Shown one piece after another: positions 17,612-26,585 of a DNA stretch of 64,000 nucleotides. The notes below the pieces were generated by a model that saw only the letters and a program-made list of their open reading frames with translations, searched no databases and was not told the DNA's origin. The DNA lies in assembly GCF_035920345.1 (NCBI RefSeq), contig NZ_CP109149.1:9176001-9240000 (forward strand). The letters are read 5' to 3'. Position 1 is the stretch's first letter; every line of letters begins with the position of its first letter. Position numbers and translations under genes: made by a program. Source of the DNA: Nocardia vinacea (lineage in GTDB: Bacteria; Actinomycetota; Actinomycetes; Mycobacteriales; Mycobacteriaceae).

Positions 17612-18540
17612 TCCCCCTGCGCTGCAACGGAATCAGCGGTGTACCAGTGCGATACGTCGTAACCGGCGTCATAGCGCTTGAACCACACATCGGCGAGTGC
17701 GGGCAGCTTCTCGTGATCCGGGTTGTGCCTGGGCAATTGACTGCGGATGATGCCCACCAGCGCGATCAGTTGTTCGCCGAGGCGTAGATCGTCGAACGCG
17801 CGCGACATCGGTCCGTTGTCCTCGACGGGCAGCCGCAACAATTTCCGCAGCTTCTGCTTATTCCGGTGCATCGCGAACATCGCCAGTGCATCGATGCGCC
17901 GATCCTCCTGCGGCACATGCTTATTGAAGCCTGTGCAGGCCACCTTGATGACCTTCATGACGTGCCGGAAAATCGATGGAGCCATGCGCATCCGGTAGGC
18001 GTCGCTGCCGACAATGGAATCGAAGATGATCAGCGCCGAACTACGATGTTCGACTTCCTCGACGAAGTGCCAGATGAACAGCGATGCGACACGGTCGTCT
18101 CCCGGCTGGAACAGGGTCGAATCGTTGTCGAGCATCAGTTTGAACACCGGGGTGAAGGTGGCCTCCAGGTCGGCGGTGTAGGCGAGCCGATATTCCAGGG
18201 AGGTCTTCACGGTGAGGCGATCGAATTCCGCGATTACGTCGTTGAGGGTCTCCTGGAGCCCTGGGTATCGCCTGATCAGACCATTGGCGTGCTGGCGGTG
18301 GGCGGTCGAATGCTGCCCCTCCTGACGCACGAACGCGTCCGCCTCTTCGGCGACCGCGGGATCGGTTATCCGCGGCATGGCCTCGCGAATCATATTGACG
18401 ATCATCTTCTCGAAGCCGATGGCCAGGAAGGACACCGCGTTGGCCATGGACGAGAAGGCCGGATTCTCTTCGTTCCACAGGAACGGTACGTCGTAGTCCG
18501 CGAATGCGAATCGCATCTTTCGGACTTGTAGATCGGTCAC
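17608..18540 (-). CDS. Predicted metal-dependent hydrolase (PF10118-like)
   Basis: Long helical protein with spaced Glu/His pairs expected to bind a di-metal centre: EEADAFVRQEGQHSTAHRQHA, then WHFVEEVEHRSSALIIFD. This is the pattern of the metal_hydrol family, whose biochemistry is essentially unknown; its fold recalls ferritin-like diiron proteins. GTG 18540 is taken as start (310 residues) because an ATG at 18615 lies inside a perfect palindrome that looks like an operator. Coupled to a membrane protein, divergent from a TetR gene. Confidence 0.7.
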   Translation of the reverse strand: MTDLQVRKMRFAFADYDVPFLWNEENPAFSSMANAVSFLAIGFEKMIVNMIREAMPRITDPAVAEEADAFVRQEGQHSTAHRQHANGLIRRYPGLQETLNDVIAEFDRLTVKTSLEYRLAYTADLEATFTPVFKLMLDNDSTLFQPGDDRVASLFIWHFVEEVEHRSSALIIFDSIVGSDAYRMRMAPSIFRHVMKVIKVACTGFNKHVPQEDRRIDALAMFAMHRNKQKLRKLLRLPVEDNGPMSRAFDDLRLGEQLIALVGIIRSQLPRHNPDHEKLPALADVWFKRYDAGYDVSHWYTADSVAAQGE

Positions 18541-18610
18541 TTGGCTGTACCTCGTAATTCGGAAGGGGGCTGTAGCCGTGTTCGGACGTGCCGAAGCTTC
18601 GATGCGGCTG

Positions 18611-18640
18611 ATCATACACAGATCGGACCGAGTGTATGAT
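18611..18640. promoter_or_regulatory. 30-bp perfect-arm palindrome, candidate TetR operator
   Basis: ATCATACAC (18611-18619) and GTGTATGAT (18632-18640), 9-bp perfect arms with a 12-bp centre, between the divergent TetR and PF10118-type genes. TATGAT (18635-18640) on the plus strand and TACACT on the minus strand are both reasonable -10 hexamers, so a bound repressor could shut both promoters. Confidence 0.65.
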
Positions 18641-18769
18641 TAGAATTGCTCGAGCTGGGGCGACGATGGCCCTGTGGTAGCGTCGAGCCCCTGATCTGGA
18701 CGGTCGGCGGGGTTGTCCCGCTGTCGGTTTCGCATACGAGGGACATCGTTCGAACCGAGGAAGCGAGCA

Positions 18770-19396
18770 GTGGCAGGAAGGCGCGGGTGGGGCGGGAGTC
18801 CGCCGAGCAGCGATGAAGAAGCGTCCCGTCGAATAGTCGCCACCGCAGTAGATCTGATCGGACGGACAGGTTCGGAGATCAGCATCGCCGATGTCGCGGA
18901 GTCGCTGGGTGTCATCCGTCAGACGGTGTATCGATACTTCCCCAGTGCGGACGCGCTGATGCAGGCCGCGGCGATCGCGTCGGTCGACGGTTTTCTGGAT
19001 CGGCTGACAGGGCAGGTCAGCGGCATCGAGGACCCGGTCGAAGCCATGACCGAGGGCGTGGTCTACACGCTGGCCGAGGTGCGCCGGACGCCCCACCTGG
19101 GCATTCTGCTCTCGAGCACATATTCGAATGTGCACCCCGAAAGCCTTACCTCCGAAGAGGCGCAAACCTTCGGCATGATGATGATCAAGCGCTTCGACGT
19201 CGATTGGGAGCGGTACGGATACGACGACACATCGCTGCCCGAGCTCGTCGAATACATTCTGCGAACGATGCAGTCGTTCTTCGTTTCTCCGGGCAATCCG
19301 CCACGGAGTGATGATGAGCTGCGTCGATATCTAGGACGCTGGATGGGGGCCGCGATCATCGCGCAACCGAAGCCGGACGGACGACGCGGGGGCTGA
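18770..19396 (+). CDS. TetR-family regulator
   Basis: 208 residues; HTH at residues 20-65 (RRIVATAVDLIGRTGSEISIADVAESLGVIRQTVYRYFPSADALM). GTG 18770 was chosen for the GAGGAAG just upstream; the frame is open 19 codons further without a ribosome site. It probably represses the divergent PF10118/membrane-protein operon and itself through the palindrome at 18611-18640. Ligand unknown. Confidence 0.85.
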   Translation: MAGRRGWGGSPPSSDEEASRRIVATAVDLIGRTGSEISIADVAESLGVIRQTVYRYFPSADALMQAAAIASVDGFLDRLTGQVSGIEDPVEAMTEGVVYTLAEVRRTPHLGILLSSTYSNVHPESLTSEEAQTFGMMMIKRFDVDWERYGYDDTSLPELVEYILRTMQSFFVSPGNPPRSDDELRRYLGRWMGAAIIAQPKPDGRRGG

Positions 19397-20005
19397 CCCG
19401 GTTGTTGCGACCGGGAAGCCAACGTCGGCGAGCGTATATCGCTCGGGTCAGCGGCTACCAGGGAGCGTTGGCAGGCTGCTGTTCCGAGAGGACGTTGGGT
19501 CCGCGGGGAGGTGCGCTGTTGCCAGTTGGCGTTGGGTCTGCTGGGAGGTGGGCTGTTGCCAGTTGGCGTTGGGTCTGCTGGGAGGTGGGCTGTTGCCAGT
19601 TGGCGTTGGGTCTGCTGGGAGGTGGGCTGTTGCCAGTTGGCGTTGGGTCTGCTGGGCGGGCTGCTGTCGGTGGGTGTTGGGGGCGTTGGGGGCGTGCTGC
19701 CATTCGACTACGGTCGTCGCGGGCCGACCCTCGATCGGGTCGGACCCTGCCAGGGGCGTTCGGTGCGCCGGGCGGGCTGCTGCTGTCAGTGGGCATGGGG
19801 TGCGTTCCGGGGCAGCTGACCTTTGTTGCGTGCGGCGGGGCAAGCTGCCGTTCGGCTGCGGTCGGCGGGCGTACGTCGATCGGGTCAACGCTGCCGGGGC
19901 GCGTTCGGCGCACCGGAAGGTGGGTGCTGTCGGTGGGCGTTGGGTTTGTTGGGGGCGTGCTGCTATTCGACTACGGTCGTCGCGGGCCGACCCTCCTCGA
20001 TTGGG
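19397..20005. repeat. Diverged repeat region behind the zinc-ribbon gene
   Basis: About 600 bases with no credible gene. The minus strand resembles the Pro/Gln/Asn-rich tail coding of the zinc-ribbon gene, and one minus frame ends in EQQPANAPW, like that tail. Three diverged copies of a roughly 100-130-base unit are seen: about 19663-19797, 19825-19925 and 19926-20060; the first and third share ~45 bases around ATTCGACTACGGTCGTCGCG almost exactly. Reads as decayed 3' coding repeats. Confidence 0.6.
19515..19662. repeat. Four tandem copies of a 37-nt unit
   Basis: Units begin GCTGTTGCCAGTTGGCGTTG and start at 19515, 19552, 19589 and 19626. The first three are essentially identical; the fourth diverges at its end. 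The units abut without spacers, so this is not a CRISPR. The period is not a multiple of three, so each copy shifts reading frame. Confidence 0.9.
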
Positions 20006-20491
20006 TCAGCGCTGCCACGGGCCGGTCGGCGCGCCGGGGGCGGGCTGCTGCTGCCAGGGGGCGTTCGGCGTGCTGGGGGCGGGCTGCTGCTGCCAGGGCG
20101 CGTGGGGTGTGCTGGAAGCAGGCTGCTGCAGGTGGGCGTTAGGTGCGCCAAGAGCGGGCTGCTGCTGCCAGTTGGTGTTGGGTGCGCCGGGGGCGGGCCA
20201 CTGGCCGTTAGGGCCTGGGGAAGGCTGCTGGTACTGGGCGGAGCCCATTTTCTCGGCGTTGGCGCGTGCGATGAGGCCGGTGACTTGAGGTACGGCGAGG
20301 GGTGTCGATGCGCCGCACCAGGTGCATTCCATGTAGTGCTTGTTGCCGAGTGGGAGGATCGGGATGAAGAAGACTGTGAATGTGGTGGCGAGTCTGCGCA
20401 GCGCGTGTGCGGCGGGGTTGCCGCAGCGACCGCAGACCAAGGTGATCATGGCGAGCGTGTGGAGACGCCTCTGCCAGCCGAAGATCAGCAT
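20006..20491 (-). CDS. Zinc-ribbon protein with Pro/Gln-rich repeat tail
   Basis: 161 residues. Residues 1-62 form a zinc ribbon: CGRCG and, after a hydrophobic stretch (TTFTVFFIPILPLG), CTWCG. This is a small domain found in many actinobacterial proteins of unknown role. From residue ~80 the chain is a low-complexity tail with units like APNAPWQQQP. GGGGGT precedes the ATG. The stop falls inside a repeat unit, and similar sequence continues for 550 bases downstream, so the tail may once have been longer. Confidence 0.65.
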   Translation of the reverse strand: MLIFGWQRRLHTLAMITLVCGRCGNPAAHALRRLATTFTVFFIPILPLGNKHYMECTWCGASTPLAVPQVTGLIARANAEKMGSAQYQQPSPGPNGQWPAPGAPNTNWQQQPALGAPNAHLQQPASSTPHAPWQQQPAPSTPNAPWQQQPAPGAPTGPWQR

Positions 20492-20753
20492 GTGAAACCC
20501 CCGAAGAAAGAGAATCTGATGTCGGTCACAGTAGGTAATCGGCCAAGCGGCCTATCTAGTTAACAGGCGGCGACCTCTGCAGTCGGCGCATATGGCCCAA
20601 ATCCTGCGGTGTTATCGGTGGAGCGGTATCCGGCGACCTTGCTCTTCGATTGCTGAAGACGTCAGAGCTCAGGTTGCATACAGCCCTAGGCCCCGAGATC
20701 GTTGGCCCGGCCTCGCGGTCATGAGCGCCGACACCGCAGGTGACCGTCGGATA

Positions 20754-21989
20754 TCACGCCGTCGGCGCGGCGCATACTTCGGAAGCGGCAACGGTTTCGA
20801 CTCCACGGCGAGCGTGAATCGTCAAGTACCACACCAGAACTGCGGCCACGACCAGCAGCGCCCCGACGCAGGCTGCCAGACCGACCCACCCTCCCTTCGT
20901 ATATGCGATGCCTGCCGTACCGCCGATGATGGCGCTGCCGAGGTAGTAGGTGAACAAGTACAGCGACGATGCGGCGCCACCGGGAGCTATCGTGCCGACC
21001 CAGGTGCTCGCCACCGCGTGGGCACCGAAAAACCCTGCGGTGCAAAGTGTTATCCCCAAGATGACCGCGATCAACTGGTCCGGAATGGTGACCAGTATTC
21101 CGATGCCCATCAGTGCGACGGAGGCCGCGAGCACACGGTGCTTACCGATGCGATCGGCCCAACGCCCGGCCGCGGCCGAGGCGAGCGTGCCTGCCAGGTA
21201 CAGCAGGAACACCGAACCCGCGACGGCCGCAGGTAATTCGAACGGTGGCCGGGTCAGCCGATAGCCGAGGAAGTTGTAGATCGAAACGAATCCGCCGACC
21301 AATACGAAGGCCAACCCGAACAGCGCCAGCAGGCCGCCACGCTGCAACGGCGCACCGATATCGCGCAGCACGGTGCGCATTCCGGCGGGTCGAGCGACGA
21401 ACCCGCGCGACGGCGGCAACCCACGCACGAACCAAACGGTGCAACCGGCCGCCGCAACGCCAACCGCGGCCTCGGCCCAGCGCCACGAGGTCAGATCCAA
21501 AGCGAATGCCGGAATCAACCGCCCGGACAACCCGCCGATCGACGTGCCCGCGACATAAACACCCATCGCCGCGCCCAACCCGTCCCTACCGATCTCCTCC
21601 GCCAAGTACGCCATCGCGACGGCGGGCACTCCGGCCAACGCCACGCCCTGCAGCGCCCGCCCCGCCAACAGCACCTCCAGCGATGGACTCGAGGGCAGCA
21701 GCAGACCGATGGCCGCAGACGTCACCGCCGACCCCGTCATCACCCTGGTCCGTCCGATCCGTGCGGACAACGCACTGACCGGCACGATCGCCAGCGCGAG
21801 AAACCCGGTGGTCAACGACACGGCCAACGCGGCCTGCGCCGGGGCGACTCCGAATGCCACCGACAGACTCGGCAGCAACGCCTGCGCGCTGTACATCGAC
21901 ACGAAGGTGGCCAGCCCTGCGGCGAACAGCGCGGTAGTGATCCGACGTTCGTGCGATGTGCTGGTCGAACGGATATCCGTGCTGGTCAT
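20754..21989 (-). CDS. MFS transporter
   Basis: 411 residues, about 12 membrane spans. The loop 2-3 motif reads ALSARIGRTRVM and the central cytoplasmic loop separates two six-helix halves (RPAGMRTVLRDIGAPLQRG). The order of motifs resembles the YnfM/YgaY-type exporters of small molecules. The ATG at 21989 is divergent from a LysR gene 88 bases away, a common regulator/exporter arrangement. Substrate unknown. Confidence 0.85.
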   Translation of the reverse strand: MTSTDIRSTSTSHERRITTALFAAGLATFVSMYSAQALLPSLSVAFGVAPAQAALAVSLTTGFLALAIVPVSALSARIGRTRVMTGSAVTSAAIGLLLPSSPSLEVLLAGRALQGVALAGVPAVAMAYLAEEIGRDGLGAAMGVYVAGTSIGGLSGRLIPAFALDLTSWRWAEAAVGVAAAGCTVWFVRGLPPSRGFVARPAGMRTVLRDIGAPLQRGGLLALFGLAFVLVGGFVSIYNFLGYRLTRPPFELPAAVAGSVFLLYLAGTLASAAAGRWADRIGKHRVLAASVALMGIGILVTIPDQLIAVILGITLCTAGFFGAHAVASTWVGTIAPGGAASSLYLFTYYLGSAIIGGTAGIAYTKGGWVGLAACVGALLVVAAVLVWYLTIHARRGVETVAASEVCAAPTA

Positions 21990-22034
21990 GGCACCAGCAT
22001 CGAGACTCGTCCTTAAGAAGGGAAATGAATAGTA

Positions 22035-22057
22035 ATCTGGTTTCTAATGCGCCAGAT
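22035..22057. promoter_or_regulatory. Candidate LysR-type binding site
   Basis: ATCTGG (22035-22040), 11-bp spacer, CCAGAT (22052-22057): an interrupted dyad with the size typical of LysR recognition sites, in the gap between the MFS and LysR genes. Confidence 0.5.
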
Positions 22058-22077
22058 GCATAAGGAAAGGTCCGTAC

Positions 22078-22995
22078 GTGCTGGGTGACGACCTGCTGTG
22101 GTTCACGACACTCGCCGAGCTGGAGCGTGTCGGCGCGGCCGCCGAGCGGCTGCATATCGCCCAACCGACGCTCTCGCGCATGCTGGCCCGTCTCGAGCGC
22201 CGTCTCGGCGTCGAACTCTTCGACCGCCACGGAAAACGCATCGTGCTGAACGAATTCGGCCGGACCTACTACGAACACGCCCGTCGTGCCCAGTCCGAAC
22301 TCGATGCCGCCGCCCAGGCCCTCGCCGACCTGGCTGATCCCGCGAAAGGCGTTGTTCGCCTGTCGTTTCAGCACTCCTTCGGCAGCTGGCTGATCCCGCA
22401 ACTGATCGGCGGCTTCCGGCGTGGTTCGTCCCGCATCTCGTTCACCCTCTGGCAGGGTGCGTTCGATGCGGTAATCGATCAGATAGTCGACGGCACAGCG
22501 GATTTGGCAATCGTGTCGCCCCGTCCGTCGGTCCCGGGCATCGGCTGGCGCAAGCTGCTCGCGCAGCCGCTCGCGCTGGCCGTGCCCGCGGAACATCGGC
22601 TCGCCGCCCGCCGACAGATCCGTCTCGCCGATCTCGGCGACGCCGAATTCATCACCATGCATTCGGGTTTCGGTATGCGCCGCATTCTCGACGAACTCTG
22701 CGCCGCCGCGAATATCCGCCCCCGCATTGCCTTCGAATCGAGCGATCTGCTCACTGCCGCGGGTCTGGTCGCGGCCGGCCTCGGTGTCGCGGTGTTGCCG
22801 CTGGAAGATCCCACGCCCGCAGCCGGTTCGCTATCCGGCATCGTGACTGTCCCGCTCGCCGATGCCGCAGCGGCCCGCGATGTGGGGCTGATCTGGTCGG
22901 CGACCGCCCCGCCATCGGATGCGGTGCGTCGATTTCGTGACTTCACCGAGGATTGGGCAGGCCGGCGCGCGGGAATCCAGATGCTACGACGGTGA
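22078..22995 (+). CDS. LysR-family regulator
   Basis: 305 residues. N-terminal LysR HTH (FTTLAELERVGAAAERLHIAQPTLSRMLARLERRLGVELFDRHGK) and a periplasmic-binding-like effector domain (GVVRLSFQHSFGSWLIPQLIGGFRR...). It starts at GTG 22078 behind AAGGAAAGG. Likely regulator of the divergent MFS exporter through the dyad at 22035-22057; the inducer is unknown. Confidence 0.88.
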   Translation: MLGDDLLWFTTLAELERVGAAAERLHIAQPTLSRMLARLERRLGVELFDRHGKRIVLNEFGRTYYEHARRAQSELDAAAQALADLADPAKGVVRLSFQHSFGSWLIPQLIGGFRRGSSRISFTLWQGAFDAVIDQIVDGTADLAIVSPRPSVPGIGWRKLLAQPLALAVPAEHRLAARRQIRLADLGDAEFITMHSGFGMRRILDELCAAANIRPRIAFESSDLLTAAGLVAAGLGVAVLPLEDPTPAAGSLSGIVTVPLADAAAARDVGLIWSATAPPSDAVRRFRDFTEDWAGRRAGIQMLRR

Positions 22996-23157
22996 GTAGC
23001 GATCAGCAGGCAATCGCCACGCCCCGCTTCGAGCGATCCGCAAGCAACCGCGAACGGCCGAGGTAGCGGTTTATTCACTGCGTGTTGTCAGTGCGGCGCG
23101 TTAAACTTTCATCAACGACGCAGCAATTCGAGACCGGAAAGCAGGCTATAGCCACTT

Positions 23158-24264
23158 TTGAGAACACAAGGCGAGATCGGCGACCCGACTACCCCCACTG
23201 CAGGCATCGGTGCAGACAACAGTTCGGGCCCGGCAGCACGCACCGTGCGTTCCAGTATCGAACTCGCTCCCGAATCCGTGTTCCCGTTCCTCGGTTCGGC
23301 CGACCAGAACCTGCGTGAACTCGAGCAGCTGCTGGATGCGGATATCCATGTCCGCGGCAATTCCGTCACCCTCACCGGCAAGGCGGCCGATGTCGCGCTG
23401 GCCGAGCGGGTTATTGAACAGCTCGTCGCGCTGACGGGTCGCAATCGAGTGGTGACCCCGGAGGCGGTGCGCCACACCGTATCCATGCTCACCGAGGGTT
23501 CCTCGGAATCCCCGGCCGAGGTACTGAGCCTGGACATTCTGTCCCGGCGCGGCAAGACCATCCGGCCCAAGACGCTCAACCAGAAGCGCTACGTCGACGC
23601 GATCGACGCCAACACCATCGTGTTCGGCATCGGCCCCGCGGGTACCGGCAAGACGTATCTGGCGATGGCCAAGGCCGTGCAGGCATTGCAGACCAAGCAG
23701 GTCAACCGGATCATCCTCACCCGCCCCGCCGTCGAGGCGGGCGAGCGGCTCGGCTTCCTGCCCGGCACGCTCAACGAGAAGATCGATCCCTACCTGCGCC
23801 CGCTCTACGACGCGCTGCACGACATGATGGATCCGGAGGCCATTCCGAAGCTGATGGCGGCCGGTGTCATCGAGGTCGCACCGCTGGCGTACATGCGCGG
23901 TCGCACGCTGAACGATTCGTTCATCATTCTCGACGAGGCGCAGAACACCACGGCCGAGCAGATGAAGATGTTCCTCACCCGGCTCGGATTCGGTTCGAAG
24001 ATCGTGGTGACCGGTGACGTCACCCAGGTCGACCTGCCCAATGGCGCGCGCTCGGGTCTGCGCGCGGCGGGTGAGATCCTGACCGGCATCGAAGATATCC
24101 ATTTCGCCCAGCTGACCAGCAGCGATGTGGTTCGGCACCGGTTGGTCTCCGATATTGTGGACGCCTACGAGCGGGCTGAGGCCGAACGGGTCACCCAGGT
24201 CGGACCGCACTATCCGGGCAATCGCGCACAGCGTCGTGCCGCGAGCCGTGGAGATCGGCGATAG
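23158..24264 (+). CDS. phoH: PhoH-family ATPase
   Basis: 368 residues. An N-terminal KH-like segment ([27 protein letters not shown]) precedes a RecA-like ATPase with Walker [14 protein letters not shown] and Walker [10 protein letters not shown]. Bacterial PhoH proteins of this type are linked to RNA metabolism and often sit next to ybeY, as here. The start is uncertain; TTG 23158 is the earliest reasonable codon and no strong ribosome site is seen. First gene of a run through era. Confidence 0.88.
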   Translation: MRTQGEIGDPTTPTAGIGADNSSGPAARTVRSSIELAPESVFPFLGSADQNLRELEQLLDADIHVRGNSVTLTGKAADVALAERVIEQLVALTGRNRVVTPEAVRHTVSMLTEGSSESPAEVLSLDILSRRGKTIRPKTLNQKRYVDAIDANTIVFGIGPAGTGKTYLAMAKAVQALQTKQVNRIILTRPAVEAGERLGFLPGTLNEKIDPYLRPLYDALHDMMDPEAIPKLMAAGVIEVAPLAYMRGRTLNDSFIILDEAQNTTAEQMKMFLTRLGFGSKIVVTGDVTQVDLPNGARSGLRAAGEILTGIEDIHFAQLTSSDVVRHRLVSDIVDAYERAEAERVTQVGPHYPGNRAQRRAASRGDRR

Positions 24265-24328
24265 TGGGACGGACGTGTCCGGGCCAGCCGCGCGGTGCGG
24301 TCCCGGGCACACCGAATACCCTGATCAG

Positions 24329-24883
24329 GTGAGCATCGAGATCGCCAACGAGTCGGGTGTCGACGTACCCGAAGAAGACCTGGTCAGTGTCGCGCGATTC
24401 GTGATCGGCCGGATGGACGTGCATCCGGCCGCCGAGCTGTCGATGGTGCTCGTCGATCTCGACACCATGGCGGATCTGCACATGCGCTGGATGGACCTAC
24501 CCGGCCCGACCGATGTTATGTCCTTCCCTATGGACGAACTGGAGCCCGGTGGTCGACCGGACAGTGCCGAACCGGGTCCGTCCATGCTCGGCGATATCGT
24601 GCTGTGCCCCGAATTCGCCGCCGGCCAGGCCCGCAAGGCCGGTCACTCGCTCGATCACGAACTCGCGCTGCTCACCGTGCACGGCGTGCTCCACCTGCTC
24701 GGCTACGACCATGCCGAGCCGGAGGAGGAGAAGGAGATGTTCGCGCTGCAGGCACGGCTGCTCGAGGAGTGGTACGAGAGCCTGCGCGAGGCACAGCGGC
24801 GAGCCGAATTGGCCGAGCGCGATGCCCGGCTGCTGGGGAAGGCCGGCTTCACAACGCCCGGTGAGGCGCTAGGCCCCGCGTGA
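24329..24883 (+). CDS. ybeY: Endoribonuclease YbeY (rRNA maturation factor)
   Basis: 184 residues from GTG 24329. [11 protein letters not shown] is the zinc-binding motif H-x3-H-x5-H of YbeY, a single-strand RNase needed for 16S rRNA 3'-end processing. The core also shows DVMSFPMDE and MLGDIVLC. The C-terminal ~30 residues are a charged helix ([16 protein letters not shown]). It follows phoH by 64 bases and its stop overlaps the next start. Confidence 0.93.
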   Translation: MSIEIANESGVDVPEEDLVSVARFVIGRMDVHPAAELSMVLVDLDTMADLHMRWMDLPGPTDVMSFPMDELEPGGRPDSAEPGPSMLGDIVLCPEFAAGQARKAGHSLDHELALLTVHGVLHLLGYDHAEPEEEKEMFALQARLLEEWYESLREAQRRAELAERDARLLGKAGFTTPGEALGPA

Positions 24884-26229
24884 GTTCGCTGACCCTGATC
24901 CTGCTGGCGGGTCTGCTCGTCCCGGTCGGTGGGGTGTTCGCCGGAGTCGATTCGGCGCTGAATACCATCTCACCGGCGCGTCTCGACGATATGGTCCGGG
25001 CGGAGCGGCCCGGCGCGGTTCGGCTGACCAGGATCGTGGCCGATCGGCCGCGATATGTGAATCTGCTTGTGCTGCTTCGTATTCTGTGCGAGATCTGTGC
25101 GACGGTGCTGTTGGCGGCAGCGCTGATTCCGCTGTGGGACGACAATTGGGCGCTGCTGTTCACCGCGGCCGTCATGGTGCTGGTGGACTATGTGGTGATC
25201 GGGGTCGGACCGCGCACACTCGGCCGTCAGCACGCCTACTCCATTGCTTTGGCCTCGGCGCTGCCGCTGCAGTTCATCGGCACGGTGCTCGGTCCGGTCA
25301 GCAGGCTGCTGATCCTCATCGGTAATGCGATCACCCCGGGTAAGGGATTTCGCAACGGCCCCTTCGCATCCGAGATCGAGCTGCGGGAAGTGGTCGAGAT
25401 GGCCGGTGAACGCGGTGTGGTGGCCGACGACGAACGCCGCATGATCCAGTCGGTCTTCGAACTCGGCGATACCCCGGCCCGCGCGGTCATGGTGCCGCGC
25501 ACCGAAATGGTCTGGATCGAGGCGGATAAGACTGCGGCACAGGCGATGTCGCTCGCGGTGCGCAGTGGTCACTCCCGCATTCCGGTGGTCGGCGAGAACG
25601 TAGACGACATCCTCGGCGTGGTATATCTGAAAGACCTTGTGCCGTATGCGGATAGAAGTCGCAAGGTGCAGGTGCGCGATGCCATGCGCCCGGCGGTGTT
25701 CATGCCCGACTCCAAACCGTTGGACAGTCTGCTCGACGAAATGCAGCGCCGCAGAAACCATATGGCGCTACTGGTCGACGAATACGGCGGCATTGCCGGA
25801 CTGGTGACCATCGAGGATGTGCTCGAGGAGATCGTCGGTGAGATCGCCGACGAATACGACACCGACGAAACCCCACCCATCGAGGACCTCGGCGAGGGCC
25901 GCTACCGGGTTTCGGCACGACTGTCGGTCGACGATCTGGCCGAACTGTACGGCCTGGAAATCGAGGAAGAGGACGTCGATACCGTCGGCGGCCTACTCGC
26001 CCACGCACTGGGCCGGGTGCCGCTGCCCGGCTCCAAAGCCGTTGTGCACGGCCTGGTGCTGCGCGGCGAAGGCGGTGCGGACGCGCGGGGACGGGTGCGG
26101 GTGCACACCGTCGTGGTGCGCAAGGCGCAGGAGAAATCGCATGCCGAAAAGGTCAACGGCAAGCGCAAAAGTAACGGATCCGAGCGGGAAATCCCGACCG
26201 ATCGTGATGAGAACGGAGACAGCGAATGA
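24880..26229 (+). CDS. Hemolysin-family/CorC-type CBS-domain membrane protein
   Basis: 449 residues: an N-terminal DUF21 (CNNM) membrane domain with about four spans ([20 protein letters not shown]...), two CBS domains ([42 protein letters not shown]) and a CorC_HlyC C-terminal domain ([21 protein letters not shown]). The family is associated with Mg/Co or other cation export. GTG 24880 overlaps the ybeY stop. A Lys/Ser-rich tail ends the protein. Cation specificity unknown. Confidence 0.9.
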   Translation: MSSLTLILLAGLLVPVGGVFAGVDSALNTISPARLDDMVRAERPGAVRLTRIVADRPRYVNLLVLLRILCEICATVLLAAALIPLWDDNWALLFTAAVMVLVDYVVIGVGPRTLGRQHAYSIALASALPLQFIGTVLGPVSRLLILIGNAITPGKGFRNGPFASEIELREVVEMAGERGVVADDERRMIQSVFELGDTPARAVMVPRTEMVWIEADKTAAQAMSLAVRSGHSRIPVVGENVDDILGVVYLKDLVPYADRSRKVQVRDAMRPAVFMPDSKPLDSLLDEMQRRRNHMALLVDEYGGIAGLVTIEDVLEEIVGEIADEYDTDETPPIEDLGEGRYRVSARLSVDDLAELYGLEIEEEDVDTVGGLLAHALGRVPLPGSKAVVHGLVLRGEGGADARGRVRVHTVVVRKAQEKSHAEKVNGKRKSNGSEREIPTDRDENGDSE

Positions 26230-26585
26230 CCGAATTGGACGCCGAGGATACCAAACTCGTGGTGCTGGCCAAGGGCGCGCTCGGCCGCACCGGCGGCAAC
26301 TCGGGCGCGGCCATCCGCGATACCGACGGCCGCACCTACGCGGCCGGTGATGTCGCCCTGCAGTCCCTGCGACTGACCGCCTTGCAGGCCGCCGTCGCGG
26401 CCGCGATCTCCAGTGGCGCAGAGGGATTCGAGGCGGCCGTGGTCGTCAGCGGCAAGCTATCGGATGCGGGCGTCTTCGCGGTTCGCGAGGCTTCGCCCGA
26501 GGCGCGCATCGTCTTCACCGATCGCTCGGGTGCGGTCTTCGAGATTGTCGACGATGCCGCCGGCGCGGAGGTGCAGGGTGGCTGA
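26226..26585 (+). CDS. Cytidine-deaminase-like protein lacking zinc ligands
   Basis: 119 residues. It follows the cytidine deaminase layout ([28 protein letters not shown]...[32 protein letters not shown]), but the positions of the catalytic CAE and PCxxC motifs read LTALQAAVA and GVFAVRE, so no zinc ligands remain. Mycobacteria have an equivalent small protein between the CBS protein and era. Its conserved place suggests a structural or binding role in the ybeY-era unit. The start overlaps the previous stop (ATGA) and its end overlaps era. Confidence 0.75.
   Translation: MTELDAEDTKLVVLAKGALGRTGGNSGAAIRDTDGRTYAAGDVALQSLRLTALQAAVAAAISSGAEGFEAAVVVSGKLSDAGVFAVREASPEARIVFTDRSGAVFEIVDDAAGAEVQGG

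Noticed and set aside
19515..19662. Possible CRISPR array (four regular 37-nt repeats)
   Set aside because: The units abut with no spacers and no cas genes are nearby; it is a tandem repeat.
19402..20563. Long plus-strand reading frames of Gly/Cys/Leu/Arg-rich sequence
   Set aside because: They are antisense to the Pro/Gln-rich repeats, have no ribosome sites and change frame with each repeat.
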